Of a stretch of 64,000 nt of DNA, positions 33,640-45,495 are shown piece by piece. The position numbers were made by a program, and so were the translations under genes. The notes beneath the pieces are model-generated. The model searched no databases, had not been told where the DNA came from, and worked only from the letters and a program-made list of their open reading frames with translations. Position 1 is the first letter of the stretch. Each line of letters starts with the position of its first letter. Source of the DNA: Alkalihalobacillus deserti. Lineage in GTDB: Bacteria > Bacillota > Bacilli > Bacillales > Bacillaceae_D. The stretch covers positions 1-64,000 of the forward strand of contig NZ_JAJAFR010000017.1 in assembly GCF_020734105.1 (NCBI RefSeq). The letters are read 5' to 3'.

Positions 33640-36600
33640 TTATTTATTCGAAGTAAGAACTTCTTCTACATCTGGTTGGTCAGCTGATTCATTTTCAACT
33701 TGGTCATATTCAGATGTAATATTTAAATGACGGTAACGAGGCATGCCAGTTCCTGCAGGTACAAGTTTACCGATGATAACATTTTCCTTAAGACCAAGTA
33801 ATTCATCTCGCTTACCTTTAATTGCCGCATCAGTTAACACACGTGTTGTTTCTTGGAATGATGCAGCCGATAAGAACGAATCTGTTTCAAGAGATGCTTT
33901 TGTAATACCAAGCAATACCGGTTTACCAGTAGCTGGCCGTTGCTGTTCAAGAAGCACCTTTTTATTTTCATCGTTAAACTGTTGGATCTCAATAAGAGAA
34001 CCTGGTAATACATTTGTTTCACCAGCATCAACGACACGTACTTTACGAAGCATTTGACGTACCATAACTTCTACGTGCTTATCGCCAATTTCTACCCCTT
34101 GCATGCGGTAAACTTTTTGTACTTCACGGAGTAAATATTCTTGAACACCGCTCATACCTTTTACCTTTAACAATTCTTTAGGGTCAATTGAACCTTCAGT
34201 GATTGGTTCACCGAATTTAACAAAGTCCCCGATAGAAACTTTAATACGCGCACCGTATGGAATCGCATAGTTCTTCGTTTCCATCTCACTTCGGATCGTG
34301 ACTTCTCGTTTATCTCCTTCTTTGAAATCAATGATTTCACCATCAATCTCAGAGATAACCGCTTGACCTTTAGGGTTACGAGCTTCAAAAATCTCTTGGA
34401 TACGCGGAAGACCTTGAGTGATATCGTCTCCAGCAACCCCACCTGTATGGAAGGTACGCATAGTAAGCTGTGTTCCTGGTTCACCAATTGATTGAGCCGC
34501 AATAATACCAACTGCTTCCCCAACCTCAACGTCGCTACCAGTAGCTAAGTTTCGGCCGTAACACTTCTTACACACACCATGACGTGTATCACATGTAAAT
34601 ACTGAACGAATCGTTACCTCTTCCACACCAACTTCAATAATCATTCTAGCGATGTCTTCATCGATTAGTTCATTCTTTTTAACTAACACTTCGTCGGTCT
34701 CTGGGTGTTTAAGTGTTTTAAATACAACACGACCAACAAGACGGTCATATAGATTTTCAATCACTTCATTGCCTTCTTTTATTGCACGAACAGCTAAACC
34801 GCGGTCTGTACCACAATCATCTGAACGAACAATAACATCTTGAGCAACATCAACAAGTCGACGGGTTAAGTAACCTGAGTCAGCAGTTTTTAGAGCTGTA
34901 TCAGCAAGACCTTTACGTGCACCATGAGTAGAGATAAAGTACTCGAGTACGGTTAGTCCCTCACGGAAACTTGATTTAATTGGAAGTTCGATAATACGAC
35001 CAGACGGGTTAGCCATTAGACCACGCATACCTGCTAACTGAGTAAAGTTAGATGCATTACCACGGGCACCAGAGTCACTCATCATGAAGATCGGGTTACT
35101 TCGATCAAGCGTACCCATTAATTTATTTTGAATAACATCTTTCGCTTCACTCCACACAGAGATAACACGGTCATAACGCTCTTCTTCCGTAATTAAACCA
35201 CGGCGGAATTGCTTTAGAATCTTTTCGACTTTCAGTTCAGCCGCACCAATAATTTCTTTCTTTTCAGCTAAAACAACGATGTCAGCAACCCCAACTGTAA
35301 TACCAGCTCTTGTCGAATGCTTAAAGCCAAGCTCTTTCATTCGATCAAGCATTTTAGACGTTTCTGCAATCGCAAACTTCTTGAATACTTCCGCAATGAC
35401 GTTTCCTAAGAAACCTTTCTTAAACGGTAAGATAAGTTCGTTTTCAGTAAAATACTTCTTTACATCAGTCGTACTAGGAACGATGTACTTATCTGGTGTT
35501 TCAACTTCTAAGTTAAACTGTGTTGGTTCGTTAATATACGGGAATGTTTCCGGTAGAATCTCGTTAAAGATCAACTTACCAACCGTTGTTAATAGCAATT
35601 TGTCATTTTGTTCTTCACGGAATGTCGGCTTGTTAAGTGACGAAACTGGAACTGCTACACGAGTATGCAAATGCACATATCCGTTTTGATAAGCAATTAA
35701 TGCTTCATTTGTATCTTTAAAGATCGACCCTTCACCTTTAGCCGTATCTCGCTCCATAGTCAGATAATAGTTACCAAGAACCATATCCTGTGATGGAGTA
35801 ACTACAGGCTTTCCGTCTTTCGGATTCAAAATGTTTTGAGCAGCAAGCATTAAAATGCGAGCCTCTGCTTGGGCTTCGGCAGATAATGGAACGTGAACGG
35901 CCATTTGATCTCCATCAAAGTCAGCGTTATAAGCTGTACAAACAAGAGGATGAAGCTTAATCGCACGACCTTCAACAAGAGTTGGTTCAAACGCTTGGAT
36001 ACCAAGACGGTGAAGCGTTGGTGCACGGTTTAGTAAAACCGGATGCTCACGAATCACTTCTTCTAGTACATCCCAAACTTCTGGTTGAACACGTTCTACC
36101 TTACGCTTTGCACTCTTAATGTTATGAGCAAGACCTTTACTTACAAGTTCCTTCATAATGAACGGCTTGAATAATTCAAGCGCCATTTCTTTCGGAAGTC
36201 CACATTGATACATTTTCAAGTTTGGTCCTACTACGATAACGGAACGGCCTGAATAGTCAACACGCTTACCTAGTAAGTTTTGACGGAAACGTCCTTGCTT
36301 CCCTTTTAACATATGAGAAAGTGATTTAAGTGGACGGTTACCTGGTCCTGTTACAGGACGACCACGGCGTCCATTATCAATCAATGCGTCAACTGCTTCT
36401 TGAAGCATACGCTTCTCATTTTGAACGATGATATTTGGAGCCCCTAAGTCAAGTAGACGCTTCAAACGATTATTCCGGTTGATCACTCGACGATATAAGT
36501 CATTTAAGTCAGACGTTGCAAAACGACCACCGTCTAACTGTACCATTGGACGAAGCTCCGGTGGAATAACAGGAAGTACATCAAGTATCATCCATGAAGG

Positions 36601-37266
36601 CTCATTACCTGAATGACGGAATGCTTCTAACACTTCAAGACGTTTGATCGCACGAGTGCGGCGTTGTCCTTGAGCTGTTACAAGCTCCTCTTTTAATAAG
36701 CCCACTTCTTTTTCTAAATTAATATCGGCAAGCAACTTACGAATCGCTTCAGCACCCATTTGTGCATTAAATGAACGACCATATTTGTCACGATATGTAC
36801 GATATTCCTTTTCTGAAAGAAGTTGTTTCTTTTCAAGTGGTGTATCGCCTGGATCTGTGACTACATACGAAGCAAAGTAGATCACTTCTTCTAACGAACG
36901 CGGAGACATGTCAAGGACTAGACCCATTCGACTTGGGATTCCTTTGAAATACCAAATATGAGAAACCGGTGCAGCAAGTTCAATGTGACCCATGCGTTCA
37001 CGACGAACTTTAGCACGGGTAACTTCTACTCCACAACGATCACACACAACACCTTTGTAACGAACGCGTTTATATTTCCCGCAATGACATTCCCAGTCTT
37101 TTGTCGGTCCAAAAATACGCTCACAGAAAAGACCATCCTTTTCTGGCTTTAGTGTACGATAATTAATGGTTTCAGGCTTCTTAACTTCCCCTCTTGACCA
37201 AGAGCGGATTTTATTTGGTGAAGCAAGACCAATTTTCATATATTCGAAATTATTTACATCTAACAA
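33640..37266 (-). CDS. rpoC: RNA polymerase subunit beta'
   Basis: 1208 aa (1199 in B. subtilis). TTG at 37264-37266 was chosen: it follows GGGAGG by 8 bases and gives the conserved [16 protein letters not shown] start, while the in-frame ATG 27 bases earlier precedes that site. Zinc-binding CHCG and CDRCG near residues 60-78, the catalytic NADFDGDQM (about 447-455) that holds Mg2+, second zinc site [13 protein letters not shown] near 800-900, and trigger-loop [20 protein letters not shown] are all present. The C-terminal end carries a short acidic tail. 130 bases after rpoB. Confidence 0.99.
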   Translation of the reverse strand: MLDVNNFEYMKIGLASPNKIRSWSRGEVKKPETINYRTLKPEKDGLFCERIFGPTKDWECHCGKYKRVRYKGVVCDRCGVEVTRAKVRRERMGHIELAAPVSHIWYFKGIPSRMGLVLDMSPRSLEEVIYFASYVVTDPGDTPLEKKQLLSEKEYRTYRDKYGRSFNAQMGAEAIRKLLADINLEKEVGLLKEELVTAQGQRRTRAIKRLEVLEAFRHSGNEPSWMILDVLPVIPPELRPMVQLDGGRFATSDLNDLYRRVINRNNRLKRLLDLGAPNIIVQNEKRMLQEAVDALIDNGRRGRPVTGPGNRPLKSLSHMLKGKQGRFRQNLLGKRVDYSGRSVIVVGPNLKMYQCGLPKEMALELFKPFIMKELVSKGLAHNIKSAKRKVERVQPEVWDVLEEVIREHPVLLNRAPTLHRLGIQAFEPTLVEGRAIKLHPLVCTAYNADFDGDQMAVHVPLSAEAQAEARILMLAAQNILNPKDGKPVVTPSQDMVLGNYYLTMERDTAKGEGSIFKDTNEALIAYQNGYVHLHTRVAVPVSSLNKPTFREEQNDKLLLTTVGKLIFNEILPETFPYINEPTQFNLEVETPDKYIVPSTTDVKKYFTENELILPFKKGFLGNVIAEVFKKFAIAETSKMLDRMKELGFKHSTRAGITVGVADIVVLAEKKEIIGAAELKVEKILKQFRRGLITEEERYDRVISVWSEAKDVIQNKLMGTLDRSNPIFMMSDSGARGNASNFTQLAGMRGLMANPSGRIIELPIKSSFREGLTVLEYFISTHGARKGLADTALKTADSGYLTRRLVDVAQDVIVRSDDCGTDRGLAVRAIKEGNEVIENLYDRLVGRVVFKTLKHPETDEVLVKKNELIDEDIARMIIEVGVEEVTIRSVFTCDTRHGVCKKCYGRNLATGSDVEVGEAVGIIAAQSIGEPGTQLTMRTFHTGGVAGDDITQGLPRIQEIFEARNPKGQAVISEIDGEIIDFKEGDKREVTIRSEMETKNYAIPYGARIKVSIGDFVKFGEPITEGSIDPKELLKVKGMSGVQEYLLREVQKVYRMQGVEIGDKHVEVMVRQMLRKVRVVDAGETNVLPGSLIEIQQFNDENKKVLLEQQRPATGKPVLLGITKASLETDSFLSAASFQETTRVLTDAAIKGKRDELLGLKENVIIGKLVPAGTGMPRYRHLNITSEYDQVENESADQPDVEEVLTSNK

Positions 37267-37396
37267 GGGGCTAACCTCCCTTTTCGTTTCCATGTCTAAT
37301 TGAGCTCGTAAATAAAAAATTCCTGATACGCCATTATCTAATCATTTAGATAGACAACTTGAGGGAACTAGATTTTCACTAGCTCCCATAGCTGTT

Positions 37397-40300
37397 TTAT
37401 ACGTTTGACTCACTTGATTCAAAGTTGAGATTAAGTTTCTCACTTGTCTGATCGTCTTCATCATCAAGGTCTCTCATCTCAATCTCTTCTTCATTACTAG
37501 AGAGCATCTTAACATCCATCCCTAAAGATTGAAGCTCTTTGATTAATACCTTAAACGATTCTGGAACACCTGGTTCAGGAACATTCTCACCCTTAACAAT
37601 CGCTTCATAGGTCTTCACACGTCCAACGACATCATCTGATTTAACCGTTAAGATCTCTTGAAGAGTATAAGCGGCACCATAAGCTTCAAGCGCCCAAACT
37701 TCCATCTCACCGAAACGCTGTCCACCAAACTGAGCTTTACCGCCAAGTGGTTGTTGCGTAACAAGAGAATACGGTCCAGTAGAACGAGCATGTAACTTAT
37801 CATCAACCATGTGCGCAAGTTTGATCATGTACATAATCCCTACAGAAACACGGTTATCAAAAGGCTCTCCAGTGCGTCCATCATACAAGACCGTCTTTCC
37901 ATCACGTGCCATGCCAGCTTCTTCAATCGTACCCCAGACATCTTCTTCATTCGCGCCATCAAATACCGGTGATGCTACATGAATACCTAATTTACGTGCG
38001 GCCATTCCAAGATGAAGTTCAAGTACCTGACCAATATTCATCCGAGAAGGTACCCCAAGTGGGTTTAACATGATGTCAATTGGAGTTCCATCTGGTAAAT
38101 AAGGCATATCTTCCTCAGGAAGAATCCGAGAGATTACACCCTTGTTACCATGACGTCCCGCCATTTTATCCCCTTCGTGAATTTTACGTTTTTGTACGAT
38201 GTATACACGAACTAACTGGTTAACACCAGGTGGTAATTCGTCTCCATCTTCACGATTGAAAATTTTAACATCAAGAACAATTCCATCTCCACCATGAGGT
38301 GCTCGAAGTGATGTATCTCGTACTTCACGAGCTTTCTCACCAAAAATGGCATGTAAGAGACGTTCTTCCGCTGTTAGTTCCGTTACCCCTTTAGGTGTTA
38401 CTTTTCCAACAAGGATATCGCCATCTTTCACTTCTGCACCTGTGCGAATAATTCCACGCTCATCAAGATTCTTAAGCGCATCTTCCCCAACATTCGGGAT
38501 ATCGCGAGTAATTTCTTCAGGTCCAAGTTTTGTGTCACGAGCTTCTGATTCATACTCTTCAATATGAACAGAAGTGTACACGTCATCTTTTACAAGGCGC
38601 TCACTTAAAATGATTGCATCCTCATAGTTGTAACCGTCCCAAGTCATAAATCCAACCATGACGTTACGACCAAGTGCCATTTCGCCTAGTTCCATTGAAG
38701 GACCATCAGCTAGAATTTCACGCTTATCAACCACGTTACCTTCTGCCACAATTGGACGTTGGTTATAACTCGTTCCTTGGTTCGAACGAATGTACTTTTG
38801 TAATTTATACTTATCAAGGTCGCCTTTAACTTCCTTACCGTCCACTTCTTCTAGACGGCGTACCCAGATTTCTTTCGCTGTTACACGTTCTACAATCCCT
38901 TTAGACTTAGAAACAATCGCAGCACCAGAATCTCTTGCAGACACATGCTCCATTCCAGTACCGACAATCGGTGCTTCAGGAACGAGTAAAGGTACAGCTT
39001 GACGTTGCATGTTCGCTCCCATTAGGGCACGGTTTGAGTCATCGTTTTCTAAGAAAGGAATACAAGATGTCGCAGCAGAGACAACCTGCTTAGGCGATAC
39101 ATCCATATAATCTAAACGTTCACGAGGGACAACTGTGTTTTCCCCACGGAAACGAGCAATGATATTATCATCAATAAATGATCCATCATCTGATAAACGT
39201 GCGTTTGCCTGAGCGACAACATAGTTATCTTCCTCGTCAGCAGTTAAGTAATCAATTTGTGTCGTTACTTTTCCGGTTTCAGGATCAACACGACGATATG
39301 GAGTTTCCATAAACCCAAATTCATTTACTTTTGCATAAGAAGATAACGAGTTAATTAAACCGATGTTCGGTCCCTCTGGCGTTTCAATCGGACACATACG
39401 ACCATAGTGAGAGTAGTGAACGTCACGAACTTCAAACCCTGCACGTTCACGAGTTAAACCACCAGGTCCTAGTGCAGATAAACGACGCTTATGAGTTAAC
39501 TCAGCTAACGGATTTGTTTGATCCATGAACTGTGAAAGCTGAGAACTACCAAAGAACTCTTTAATAGACGCGATAACGGGACGAATATTAATTAATGCCT
39601 GTGGCGTTATCATATTTGGATCTTGAATCGACATACGCTCACGCACGACGCGCTCCATACGTGATAACCCGATACGGAATTGATTTTGCAGGAGTTCTCC
39701 TACTGAACGAAGACGACGATTCCCTAAATGGTCAATGTCATCTGTATCACCAACACCGTGTAACAAGTTGAAGAAATAATTAATAGAAGCAATAATATCA
39801 GATGGTGTAATGTGCTTCACCGAACGGTCAACCATTGCATTTCCGATTACACGAATTGTTCTTTCTCCATCTTGATCATTTGGAGCATAGATCTTAATAG
39901 ATTGCAATTCAATATCATCATCACCAACAACACCACCTGATGCGTTCACATGACGGAACCCTATGTTATTTTCAATATTTGGTAGGATTTTATCAAGCGT
40001 ACGACGATCTAGTAATGTCCCTTCTTCAGCAATAACTTCACCTGTTTCAGGGTCGACTAATGTTTCTGCTAAGCGTTGGTTGAACAAACGATTTTTAATA
40101 TGAAGCTTCTTATTAATCTTATAACGACCAACATTCGCTAAGTCATAACGTTTCGGATCAAAGAAACGTGAATCCAATAAACTTTTCGCATTTTCAACAG
40201 TCGGCGGTTCACCAGGGCGAAGACGTTCGTAAATTTCTAGTAACGCTTTCTCGGTTCCATCCGTATTGTCTTTTTCTAACGAGTTGCGAAGATACTCATC

Positions 40301-40939
40301 TTCGCCTAATAAATCAATGATCTCTTGATCAGATCCAAAACCTAACGCACGCAAAAGAACCGTCACTGGTATTTTTCTTGTGCGGTCGATCCGAACGTAA
40401 ACGATATCTTTAGCATCTGTTTCTAGTTCCAACCACGCACCACGGTTTGGAATGACAGTAGCTGTAAAACCTTTTTTACCGTTTTTATCGGTTTTTTGAC
40501 TGTAGTATACACTAGGAGATCGAACAAGCTGAGAAACAATGACACGCTCGGCACCATTAATGACAAATGTCCCCGTCTCAGTCATGAGTGGGAAGTCTCC
40601 CATAAATACTTCTTGCTCTTTCACTTCTCCAGTTTCTTTGTTAATGAGACGAACCTTAACACGTAATGGTGCCGCATAAGTTACATCACGCTCTTTTGAT
40701 TCATCAACTGGATATTTCGGTTCTCCAAGACTATAATCAATAAATTCTAGAACTAAGTTTCCTGTAAAGTCTTGAATGGGAGAAATATCTTGGAACATTT
40801 CTCTTAGGCCCTCATCAAGAAACCACTGATAGGACGCTGTTTGAATTTCAATTAAATTCGGCAGCTCCAATACTTCGTTAATCCTTGCATAGCTTCTTCG
40901 CTGGCGGTGGCGTCCATACTGAACTAGTTGACCTGTCAA
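37397..40939 (-). CDS. rpoB: RNA polymerase subunit beta
   Basis: 1180 aa. TTG at 40937-40939 ([19 protein letters not shown]) follows GAGGGGTG by 6 bases and matches the TTG start of B. subtilis; the GTG three codons upstream overlaps that site. Rifampicin pocket [20 protein letters not shown] and [12 protein letters not shown] is wild type. Catalytic-side motifs [23 protein letters not shown] and [20 protein letters not shown] are intact; the acidic C-terminus resembles other Bacillus beta subunits. It follows a 330-base gap after ybxB. Confidence 0.99.
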   Translation of the reverse strand: MTGQLVQYGRHRQRRSYARINEVLELPNLIEIQTASYQWFLDEGLREMFQDISPIQDFTGNLVLEFIDYSLGEPKYPVDESKERDVTYAAPLRVKVRLINKETGEVKEQEVFMGDFPLMTETGTFVINGAERVIVSQLVRSPSVYYSQKTDKNGKKGFTATVIPNRGAWLELETDAKDIVYVRIDRTRKIPVTVLLRALGFGSDQEIIDLLGEDEYLRNSLEKDNTDGTEKALLEIYERLRPGEPPTVENAKSLLDSRFFDPKRYDLANVGRYKINKKLHIKNRLFNQRLAETLVDPETGEVIAEEGTLLDRRTLDKILPNIENNIGFRHVNASGGVVGDDDIELQSIKIYAPNDQDGERTIRVIGNAMVDRSVKHITPSDIIASINYFFNLLHGVGDTDDIDHLGNRRLRSVGELLQNQFRIGLSRMERVVRERMSIQDPNMITPQALINIRPVIASIKEFFGSSQLSQFMDQTNPLAELTHKRRLSALGPGGLTRERAGFEVRDVHYSHYGRMCPIETPEGPNIGLINSLSSYAKVNEFGFMETPYRRVDPETGKVTTQIDYLTADEEDNYVVAQANARLSDDGSFIDDNIIARFRGENTVVPRERLDYMDVSPKQVVSAATSCIPFLENDDSNRALMGANMQRQAVPLLVPEAPIVGTGMEHVSARDSGAAIVSKSKGIVERVTAKEIWVRRLEEVDGKEVKGDLDKYKLQKYIRSNQGTSYNQRPIVAEGNVVDKREILADGPSMELGEMALGRNVMVGFMTWDGYNYEDAIILSERLVKDDVYTSVHIEEYESEARDTKLGPEEITRDIPNVGEDALKNLDERGIIRTGAEVKDGDILVGKVTPKGVTELTAEERLLHAIFGEKAREVRDTSLRAPHGGDGIVLDVKIFNREDGDELPPGVNQLVRVYIVQKRKIHEGDKMAGRHGNKGVISRILPEEDMPYLPDGTPIDIMLNPLGVPSRMNIGQVLELHLGMAARKLGIHVASPVFDGANEEDVWGTIEEAGMARDGKTVLYDGRTGEPFDNRVSVGIMYMIKLAHMVDDKLHARSTGPYSLVTQQPLGGKAQFGGQRFGEMEVWALEAYGAAYTLQEILTVKSDDVVGRVKTYEAIVKGENVPEPGVPESFKVLIKELQSLGMDVKMLSSNEEEIEMRDLDDEDDQTSEKLNLNFESSESNV

Positions 40940-41268
40940 CTGATTCACCCCTCAAATCTCGCGTTATAGTATCTAAAAATATTTCCTCTACCTGATCAGC
41001 CATATCATCAGATTAGATTCAACATTTTTATAGATTAAACAAAACTCGCACACTAAGTATGTACGTACATTAAAAGAAAGCTCGATTTCTTTCTTTTAAC
41101 AAAAAAAATAGATAGTGACCTATTTTCACAAACTTCAATCGATTATTTCAGTATAACCACTACTCAAGATCTTTATTCAAAAATTGCCACTTGACTTTTA
41201 TCAAAAATACGATCTAAAAATAGGTAGTTATACGCATTAAATAACAATATCACAAAAGACAAGCTGGG
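40940..41268. other. rpoB upstream region with hairpin and palindrome
   Basis: No gene. A perfect 11-bp inverted repeat TTAAAAGAAAG/CTTTCTTTTAA (41070-41080, 41089-41099) forms an AT-rich hairpin, and the perfect palindrome ATGTACGTACAT (41059-41070) touches it. Promoter-like hexamers on the minus strand near 41150-41190 (TTGAAT with TATACT, spacing about 19) are poor. RpoBC probably uses both rplJL read-through and a promoter here. Confidence 0.5.
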
Positions 41269-41871
41269 TCAAACTTTTTTTGCTCTAATAATGAAGTAGC
41301 CTTTTTTCTTTTCGACAATGTCTACATTATTAAATAATTCTTCTAGTTTTTGGACTGCAGATGGTGCCCCTTGTTTCTTTTGAATAACCACCCAAATTTC
41401 ACCCTCATTCGCTAAATGATGGTAGGCTTGTTCCAAAATCGAGTGTACCACTTGTTTACCAGCACGTATGGGCGGATTCGTCACAATCGCTGCAAAACTA
41501 GTTTCCGATACATTTTCTAGACGGTCACTTTTATAGATTTGTACATTTTTAATTTGATTTCTTTCTGCATTTCGTTCCGAAAGCAGTAAAGCTCTTTCAT
41601 TCACATCAATCATATGTACAACTCTGGTAGAATCAGATTTAGCAATCGCAAGCCCAATCGGCCCATACCCACAACCTACATCCAAAATATCTCCTGTAAC
41701 GTTAGGAAACTCAAAAACATCTGTTAACAACTTACTTCCAAAGTCCACTTCTTTCTTTGAAAACACGCCACGATCCGAGAAAAAAGAAAAGGTCATTCCC
41801 CTTAAATCAGATGTCCAACTTCTCTCCTTGCTATCTACCTCAGGTTTTTCCGTATAATAATGGTCCGACAT
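41269..41871 (-). CDS. ybxB: RsmC-like class I methyltransferase YbxB
   Basis: 200 aa (201 in B. subtilis). The second ATG (41869-41871) is favoured by spacing to AAGGAGCG. SAM-binding motif I ILDVGCGYGPIGLAIA (about 62-77), motif II MIDVNERAL, and catalytic NPPIRAGK (NPPF-like, about 132-139) are those of the RsmC/RlmG family that methylate guanine N2 in rRNA. The exact target in Bacillus is not known to me. Located between rplL and rpoB as in B. subtilis. Confidence 0.93.
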   Translation of the reverse strand: MSDHYYTEKPEVDSKERSWTSDLRGMTFSFFSDRGVFSKKEVDFGSKLLTDVFEFPNVTGDILDVGCGYGPIGLAIAKSDSTRVVHMIDVNERALLLSERNAERNQIKNVQIYKSDRLENVSETSFAAIVTNPPIRAGKQVVHSILEQAYHHLANEGEIWVVIQKKQGAPSAVQKLEELFNNVDIVEKKKGYFIIRAKKV

Positions 41872-41927
41872 AAACATCGCTCCTTAAAAAAATCATCCAC
41901 TTCATTATAGACCAAATACTCTTCAAA

Positions 41928-41957
41928 TAAAAAAGGACTCGCCAGAAGCGAATCCCC
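41928..41957 (-). terminator. terminator after rplL
   Basis: Arms GGATTCGC/GCGAGTCC (41948-41955 with 41935-41942) with one G-U pair, 5-base loop, T-run 41928-41934 on the minus strand. Probably a partial terminator that lowers rpoBC transcription relative to rplJL. Confidence 0.85.
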
Positions 41958-41970
41958 TTTATAAAATCTA

Positions 41971-42333
41971 TTACTTAACTTCTACAGAAGCACCTGCATC
42001 TTCTAACTTGCCTTTTGCTTCTTCAGCTTCTTCTTTAGAAGCACCCTCTTTGATTGGAGCTGGAGCACCATCAACAAGAGCTTTTGCTTCTTTAAGACCA
42101 AGGCCTGTGATTTCACGAACAACTTTGATAACGTTGATTTTAGAACCACCAGCAGATGTAAGGATTACATCAAACTCAGTTTGTTCTGCAGCACCAGCGT
42201 CTCCACCAGCAGCAGCTACAGCTACAGGAGCAGCAGCAGATACACCAAATTCTTCTTCGATTGCTTTTACAAGGTCGTTAAGTTCTAAAACAGTCATTTC
42301 CTTAACCGCTTCAATGATTTGTTCTTTAGTCAT
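41971..42333 (-). CDS. rplL: 50S ribosomal protein L7/L12
   Basis: 120 aa. N-terminal dimerisation helices, an Ala/Gly-rich hinge (about 32-48) and the C-terminal factor-binding domain ([20 protein letters not shown]). The L7/L12 stalk recruits EF-Tu, EF-G and IF-2. 110 bases after rplJ; that gap has two small hairpins (one right after the rplJ stop near 42421-42441) that may adjust the 4:1 L12:L10 ratio. Confidence 0.99.
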   Translation of the reverse strand: MTKEQIIEAVKEMTVLELNDLVKAIEEEFGVSAAAPVAVAAAGGDAGAAEQTEFDVILTSAGGSKINVIKVVREITGLGLKEAKALVDGAPAPIKEGASKEEAEEAKGKLEDAGASVEVK

Positions 42334-42443
42334 TTTAAAATCCTCCTATAATTGGTTTTATTTGATTTTTTACGCACTAAGTAGAACTAAGCACGTTCTA
42401 TTACGATTAGGCCGTTTCAAATCGAGTTTTAAAAACTCGATTA

Positions 42444-42941
42444 TTATGCGCCTTGTTCTTCTTTTTGTTCTGCAACAGCTTTTGTAACCAACGCAAGTCC
42501 ACGAACTGGAGCTTGAAGCACGTTCGCAAGCATTGAAAGTAGACCTTCGCGTGATGGAAGTTCAGCAAGAGCTTTTACTTCTTCAACAGAAGCTACTCGT
42601 CCTTCAATGACACCAGCTTTGATTTCAAGAGCATCATGCTTTTTAGAGAATTCGTTAATGACCTTAGCAGGAGCAATAACATCATCATTACTAAACGCAA
42701 TAGCAGTAGGTCCTACTAGTTGCACATCAAGATCAGTAAGTTCCGCTTCTGCAGTTGCGCGACGAGCAAGTGAGTTTTTGTATACTTTGAACTCAACACC
42801 AGCTTCACGAAGCTGTTTACGAAGTTCAGTTACTTCAGCAACATTAAGTCCACGGTAGTCAACAACAATTGTTGCTTTACTATCACGTAGTTTCGCAGCA
42901 ATGTCAGAAACGACTTGCTTTTTTTGTTCTAATACGCTCAT
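42444..42941 (-). CDS. rplJ: 50S ribosomal protein L10
   Basis: 165 aa. ATG at 42939-42941 ([18 protein letters not shown]) follows AGGAGG; the 28 longer residues are read through the terminator hairpin of the leader and are not coding. L10 binds 23S rRNA and carries L12 dimers on its C-terminal helix. [20 protein letters not shown] and the KNSLARRA loop are conserved. Regulated by the leader at 42989-43135. Confidence 0.99.
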   Translation of the reverse strand: MSVLEQKKQVVSDIAAKLRDSKATIVVDYRGLNVAEVTELRKQLREAGVEFKVYKNSLARRATAEAELTDLDVQLVGPTAIAFSNDDVIAPAKVINEFSKKHDALEIKAGVIEGRVASVEEVKALAELPSREGLLSMLANVLQAPVRGLALVTKAVAEQKEEQGA

Positions 42942-42988
42942 TCTTACACCTCCTATGGTTTTTGTACCATACCGTAAAAGAAGCATAT

Positions 42989-43135
42989 AAAAAGCCCTCA
43001 TGTAGACATGAGGGCATACAAACACAGTTTTAAATCCTGTATCTATCGCTTACCTCGGTAGGGAATTAAGTGTGAGTTACACACCTACTGTCTACGGTAT
43101 GACATTTAATTTTAAAGCGCCTTATGTAAGACACT
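42989..43135 (-). ncRNA. L10 leader (attenuator) of rplJ-rplL
   Basis: Between the promoter and rplJ is a structured RNA ending in a perfect terminator (GCCCTCATG/CATGAGGGC, 43007-43015 with 42994-43002, followed by T-rich 42989-42993). Upstream bases 43020-43130 form the region where the L10(L12)4 complex binds in other Firmicutes (Rfam L10_leader). Excess L10 should favour termination before rplJ. Confidence 0.8.
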
Positions 43136-43141
43136 CTTAAG

Positions 43142-43170
43142 AGTATACATACACAAGTCATCTATGTCAA
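43142..43170 (-). promoter_or_regulatory. SigA promoter of rplJ-rplL
   Basis: Minus-strand -35 TTGACA at 43165-43170, 17-base spacer, -10 TATACT at 43142-43147, immediately after the rplA stop; it starts the L10-leader transcript. Confidence 0.9.
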
Positions 43171-43173
43171 TCA

Positions 43174-43869
43174 TTATCTTGCGAAAACAGATGCGTTTAC
43201 GCGTACTCCAGGTCCCATTGTAGAAGCAATAGCAACATTCTTCATGTAAGTTCCTTTTGCAGCAGCAGGTTTTGCTTTAACAAGAGTTTCAATGATTGTC
43301 TTGAAGTTTTCAGTAAGTTTTTCAGTTTCAAACGAAATTTTTCCGATAGGAACGTGGATGTTACCAGCTTTATCAACGCGGTATTCAACTTTACCAGCTT
43401 TGATTTCATTTACAGCTTTAGTCACATCAAATGTTACCGTACCAGTTTTAGGATTTGGCATTAAGCCTTTCGGTCCAAGGACACGACCTAGTTTACCAAC
43501 TTGAGCCATCATGTCAGGTGTCGCTACGATTACATCAAATTCAAACCAACCTTGAGTAATCTTGTTGATGAAGTCCTCATCACCTACATAATCAGCGCCA
43601 GCTGCTTCAGCTTCTTTCGCCTTTTCACCTTTTGCGAATACAAGAACACGTTGTGTTTTACCTGTACCGTTTGGAAGAACAACAGCACCACGAATTTGTT
43701 GGTCTGCTTTCTTAGGGTCAACCCCAAGACGTACAGCTACTTCAACTGTTTCGTCAAATTTCGCCGTTGCCGTCTTTTTAACTAACTCAATCGCTTCTTC
43801 TACTTGATACGCCGTATCACGATCAACAAGCTTAAGAGCATCTACATATTTTTTACTTTTCTTAGCCAT
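43174..43869 (-). CDS. rplA: 50S ribosomal protein L1
   Basis: 231 aa (232 in B. subtilis). L1 forms the mobile stalk that releases E-site tRNA and often represses its own operon by binding m[24 protein letters not shown] and [20 protein letters not shown] blocks are conserved. Preceded by a perfect three-way-junction RNA in the rplK-rplA gap (43921-43970), a good candidate for L1 autoregulation. Confidence 0.99.
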   Translation of the reverse strand: MAKKSKKYVDALKLVDRDTAYQVEEAIELVKKTATAKFDETVEVAVRLGVDPKKADQQIRGAVVLPNGTGKTQRVLVFAKGEKAKEAEAAGADYVGDEDFINKITQGWFEFDVIVATPDMMAQVGKLGRVLGPKGLMPNPKTGTVTFDVTKAVNEIKAGKVEYRVDKAGNIHVPIGKISFETEKLTENFKTIIETLVKAKPAAAKGTYMKNVAIASTMGPGVRVNASVFAR

Positions 43870-43920
43870 GCTATTTCCTCCTCGAATGTGGTTTTAGCGG
43901 TAATACCTCCCACTATTAAA

Positions 43921-43970
43921 GGTTGCGAACCTAATGAATTAGGTAAAGAGGGTATATCCTCATCGCAACC
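43921..43970 (-). ncRNA. three-way-junction RNA between rplK and rplA, candidate L1-binding site
   Basis: A closing stem of 8 bp (GGTTGCGA/TCGCAACC, 43963-43970 with 43921-43928) holds two hairpins, GAGG/CCTC (43948-43961) and ACCTAAT/ATTAGGT (43929-43944), joined by short A/T linkers. Every helix is fully paired. It lies 52 bases upstream of rplA. L1 is a known mRNA-binding autoregulator in many bacteria; assignment to L1 here is inference. Confidence 0.6.
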
Positions 43971-43986
43971 TCCAGAAACTTACAAA

Positions 43987-44412
43987 TTAATCTTCAATCA
44001 CAATACCCATGCTGCGAGCAGTACCTTCAACCATACGCATAGCCGATTCTACACTAGCTGCGTTAAGATCTGGCATTTTTGTCTCAGCAATCTCGCGTAC
44101 TTTATCACGCTTCACTGTAGCAACCTTTTTTGAATTAGGCTCTCCAGAACCAGACTCGATTCCAGCAACTTTCTTAAGAAGAACAGCTGCAGGTGGAGTT
44201 TTCGTGATGAATGTAAACGAACGATCTTCAAATACTGTGATTTCAACTGGAATAATTAGACCAGCTTGATCTGAAGTACGAGCGTTGAATTCTTTACAGA
44301 ATCCCATAATATTTACACCTGCTTGACCTAATGCAGGACCAACTGGTGGCGCTGGATTAGCTTTCCCAGCAGGAATTTGTAACTTAACCATTTTAATAAC
44401 CTTTTTAGCCAC
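43987..44412 (-). CDS. rplK: 50S ribosomal protein L11
   Basis: 141 aa. The GTG at 44410-44412 follows GGGAGGTG and gives [16 protein letters not shown], matching B. subtilis; the 21 upstream residues are leader. L11 binds the GTPase-associated centre and is needed for RelA activation. [20 protein letters not shown] and [10 protein letters not shown] are intact. Own promoter at 44541-44569. Confidence 0.99.
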   Translation of the reverse strand: MAKKVIKMVKLQIPAGKANPAPPVGPALGQAGVNIMGFCKEFNARTSDQAGLIIPVEITVFEDRSFTFITKTPPAAVLLKKVAGIESGSGEPNSKKVATVKRDKVREIAETKMPDLNAASVESAMRMVEGTARSMGIVIED

Positions 44413-44569
44413 GTGACACACCTCCCTTAAAGTCCGTGATGTGGTATCCGGGTGTTTAAATTTGCACCCTCCCACTCAAAAAACGGATGCACTCATGCAC
44501 CCGATGGTTCATTTAATGAAACCATTTGTCAACCATGAAGATTCTATCACTTCTAACACAGGATAGCAA
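44413..44569 (-). promoter_or_regulatory. promoter and structured leader of rplK-rplA
   Basis: Minus-strand -35 TTGCTA (44564-44569), 17-base spacer, -10 TAGAAT (44541-44546). The leader then has three small hairpins: one near 44505-44522 (GGTTTCAT/ATGAACC), one near 44485-44503 (GGGTGCA/TGCATCC) and GGGTG/CACCC near 44452-44471. The leader function is not known to me. Confidence 0.7.
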
Positions 44570-44581
44570 GTTTTTTTCGAA

Positions 44582-45115
44582 TTAAATCTTTTCCACTTGG
44601 TTAAAGTCAAGTTCAACCGGCGTTTCACGACCAAACATATTGACGTGCACTTTAACTTTTTGCTTATCCATTTGAATCTCTTCAATCGAACCAACAAAAT
44701 TAGCAAAAGGACCTTCTTTAACTTTTACAGATTCTTTAATCTCAAAATCCACTTCAGCTTTAGGTTGCTCTACACCCATTTGTTTTAAAATCGCTTCTGC
44801 TTCTTCTGGGAGAAGTGCCGTTGGTTTTGAGCCAGCACCCGAAGAGCCAACAAATCCAGTTACTCCTGGTGTATTTCGGACGACATACCAAGAATCATCT
44901 GTCATAATCATTTCAACAATGACATAACCAGGGAATACTTTTTTTGATACAGTCTTACTCTTACCGTTTTTAATTTCCGTTTCTTCTTCTACAGGCACAA
45001 GTACGCGGAAAATTTTATCTGTCATGTCCATAGATTCTAGACGTTTCTCCAGATTTGTCTTCACCTTATTTTCGTAACCTGAATACGTATGAAGCACATA
45101 CCAATTTTTTTCCAT
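44582..45115 (-). CDS. nusG: transcription elongation/antitermination factor NusG
   Basis: 177 aa. NGN domain (KNWYVLHTYSGYENKVKTNLEKR start) followed by a KOW domain (VKVKEGPFANFVGSIEEI, about 125-142). NusG binds the clamp of RNA polymerase, stimulates pausing in Bacillus and links to S10. 64 bases after secE. Confidence 0.99.
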   Translation of the reverse strand: MEKNWYVLHTYSGYENKVKTNLEKRLESMDMTDKIFRVLVPVEEETEIKNGKSKTVSKKVFPGYVIVEMIMTDDSWYVVRNTPGVTGFVGSSGAGSKPTALLPEEAEAILKQMGVEQPKAEVDFEIKESVKVKEGPFANFVGSIEEIQMDKQKVKVHVNMFGRETPVELDFNQVEKI

Positions 45116-45179
45116 TTTTTATTAGGACGATTTTGTCCTTCCCTCCTTCGCTACAGCTCTTTAATGATCTATCTACTAA

Positions 45180-45371
45180 TTAGTTTAAGAAACGAAGAAG
45201 TGTTGAGATTCCGTAATCTACAATAAAAAAGAAAACAGAAATAAAAGCTACCGTACCGATAACAACCCAAGTATAACGGGTTAGTTCTTTTCGAGAAGGC
45301 CACGACACGCGCTTCATTTCTTTCACAACATCCCGGAAGAAGCTTCCGAGGTTTTTTACTCCGCCAGCCAT
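45180..45371 (-). CDS. secE: preprotein translocase subunit SecE
   Basis: 63 aa. ATG at 45369-45371 (MAGGVKNLGSFFRDVVKEMK) follows GGGGGTG; the longer frame is spurious. Short Gram-positive SecE with amphipathic helix containing the conserved KRVSWPSRKEL and one membrane helix (VVIGTVAFISVFFFIVDYGI). It clamps the two halves of SecY (16683). Confidence 0.98.
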   Translation of the reverse strand: MAGGVKNLGSFFRDVVKEMKRVSWPSRKELTRYTWVVIGTVAFISVFFFIVDYGISTLLRFLN

Positions 45372-45495
45372 GACAGACACCCCCAGCATCAATCAATATA
45401 GACAAAATTGCCCTTATCTATTCGAATCTAGTTATAGTTAAGTAATTTGGCCGAAGCTTGTCCGATACAAACATTTCAAATTCAACTAATAAACA

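Noticed and set aside
39460..39570. Rifampicin-resistance change in rpoB
   Set aside because: The rifampicin pocket residues (Asp, His and Ser in the usual positions) are the sensitive ones.
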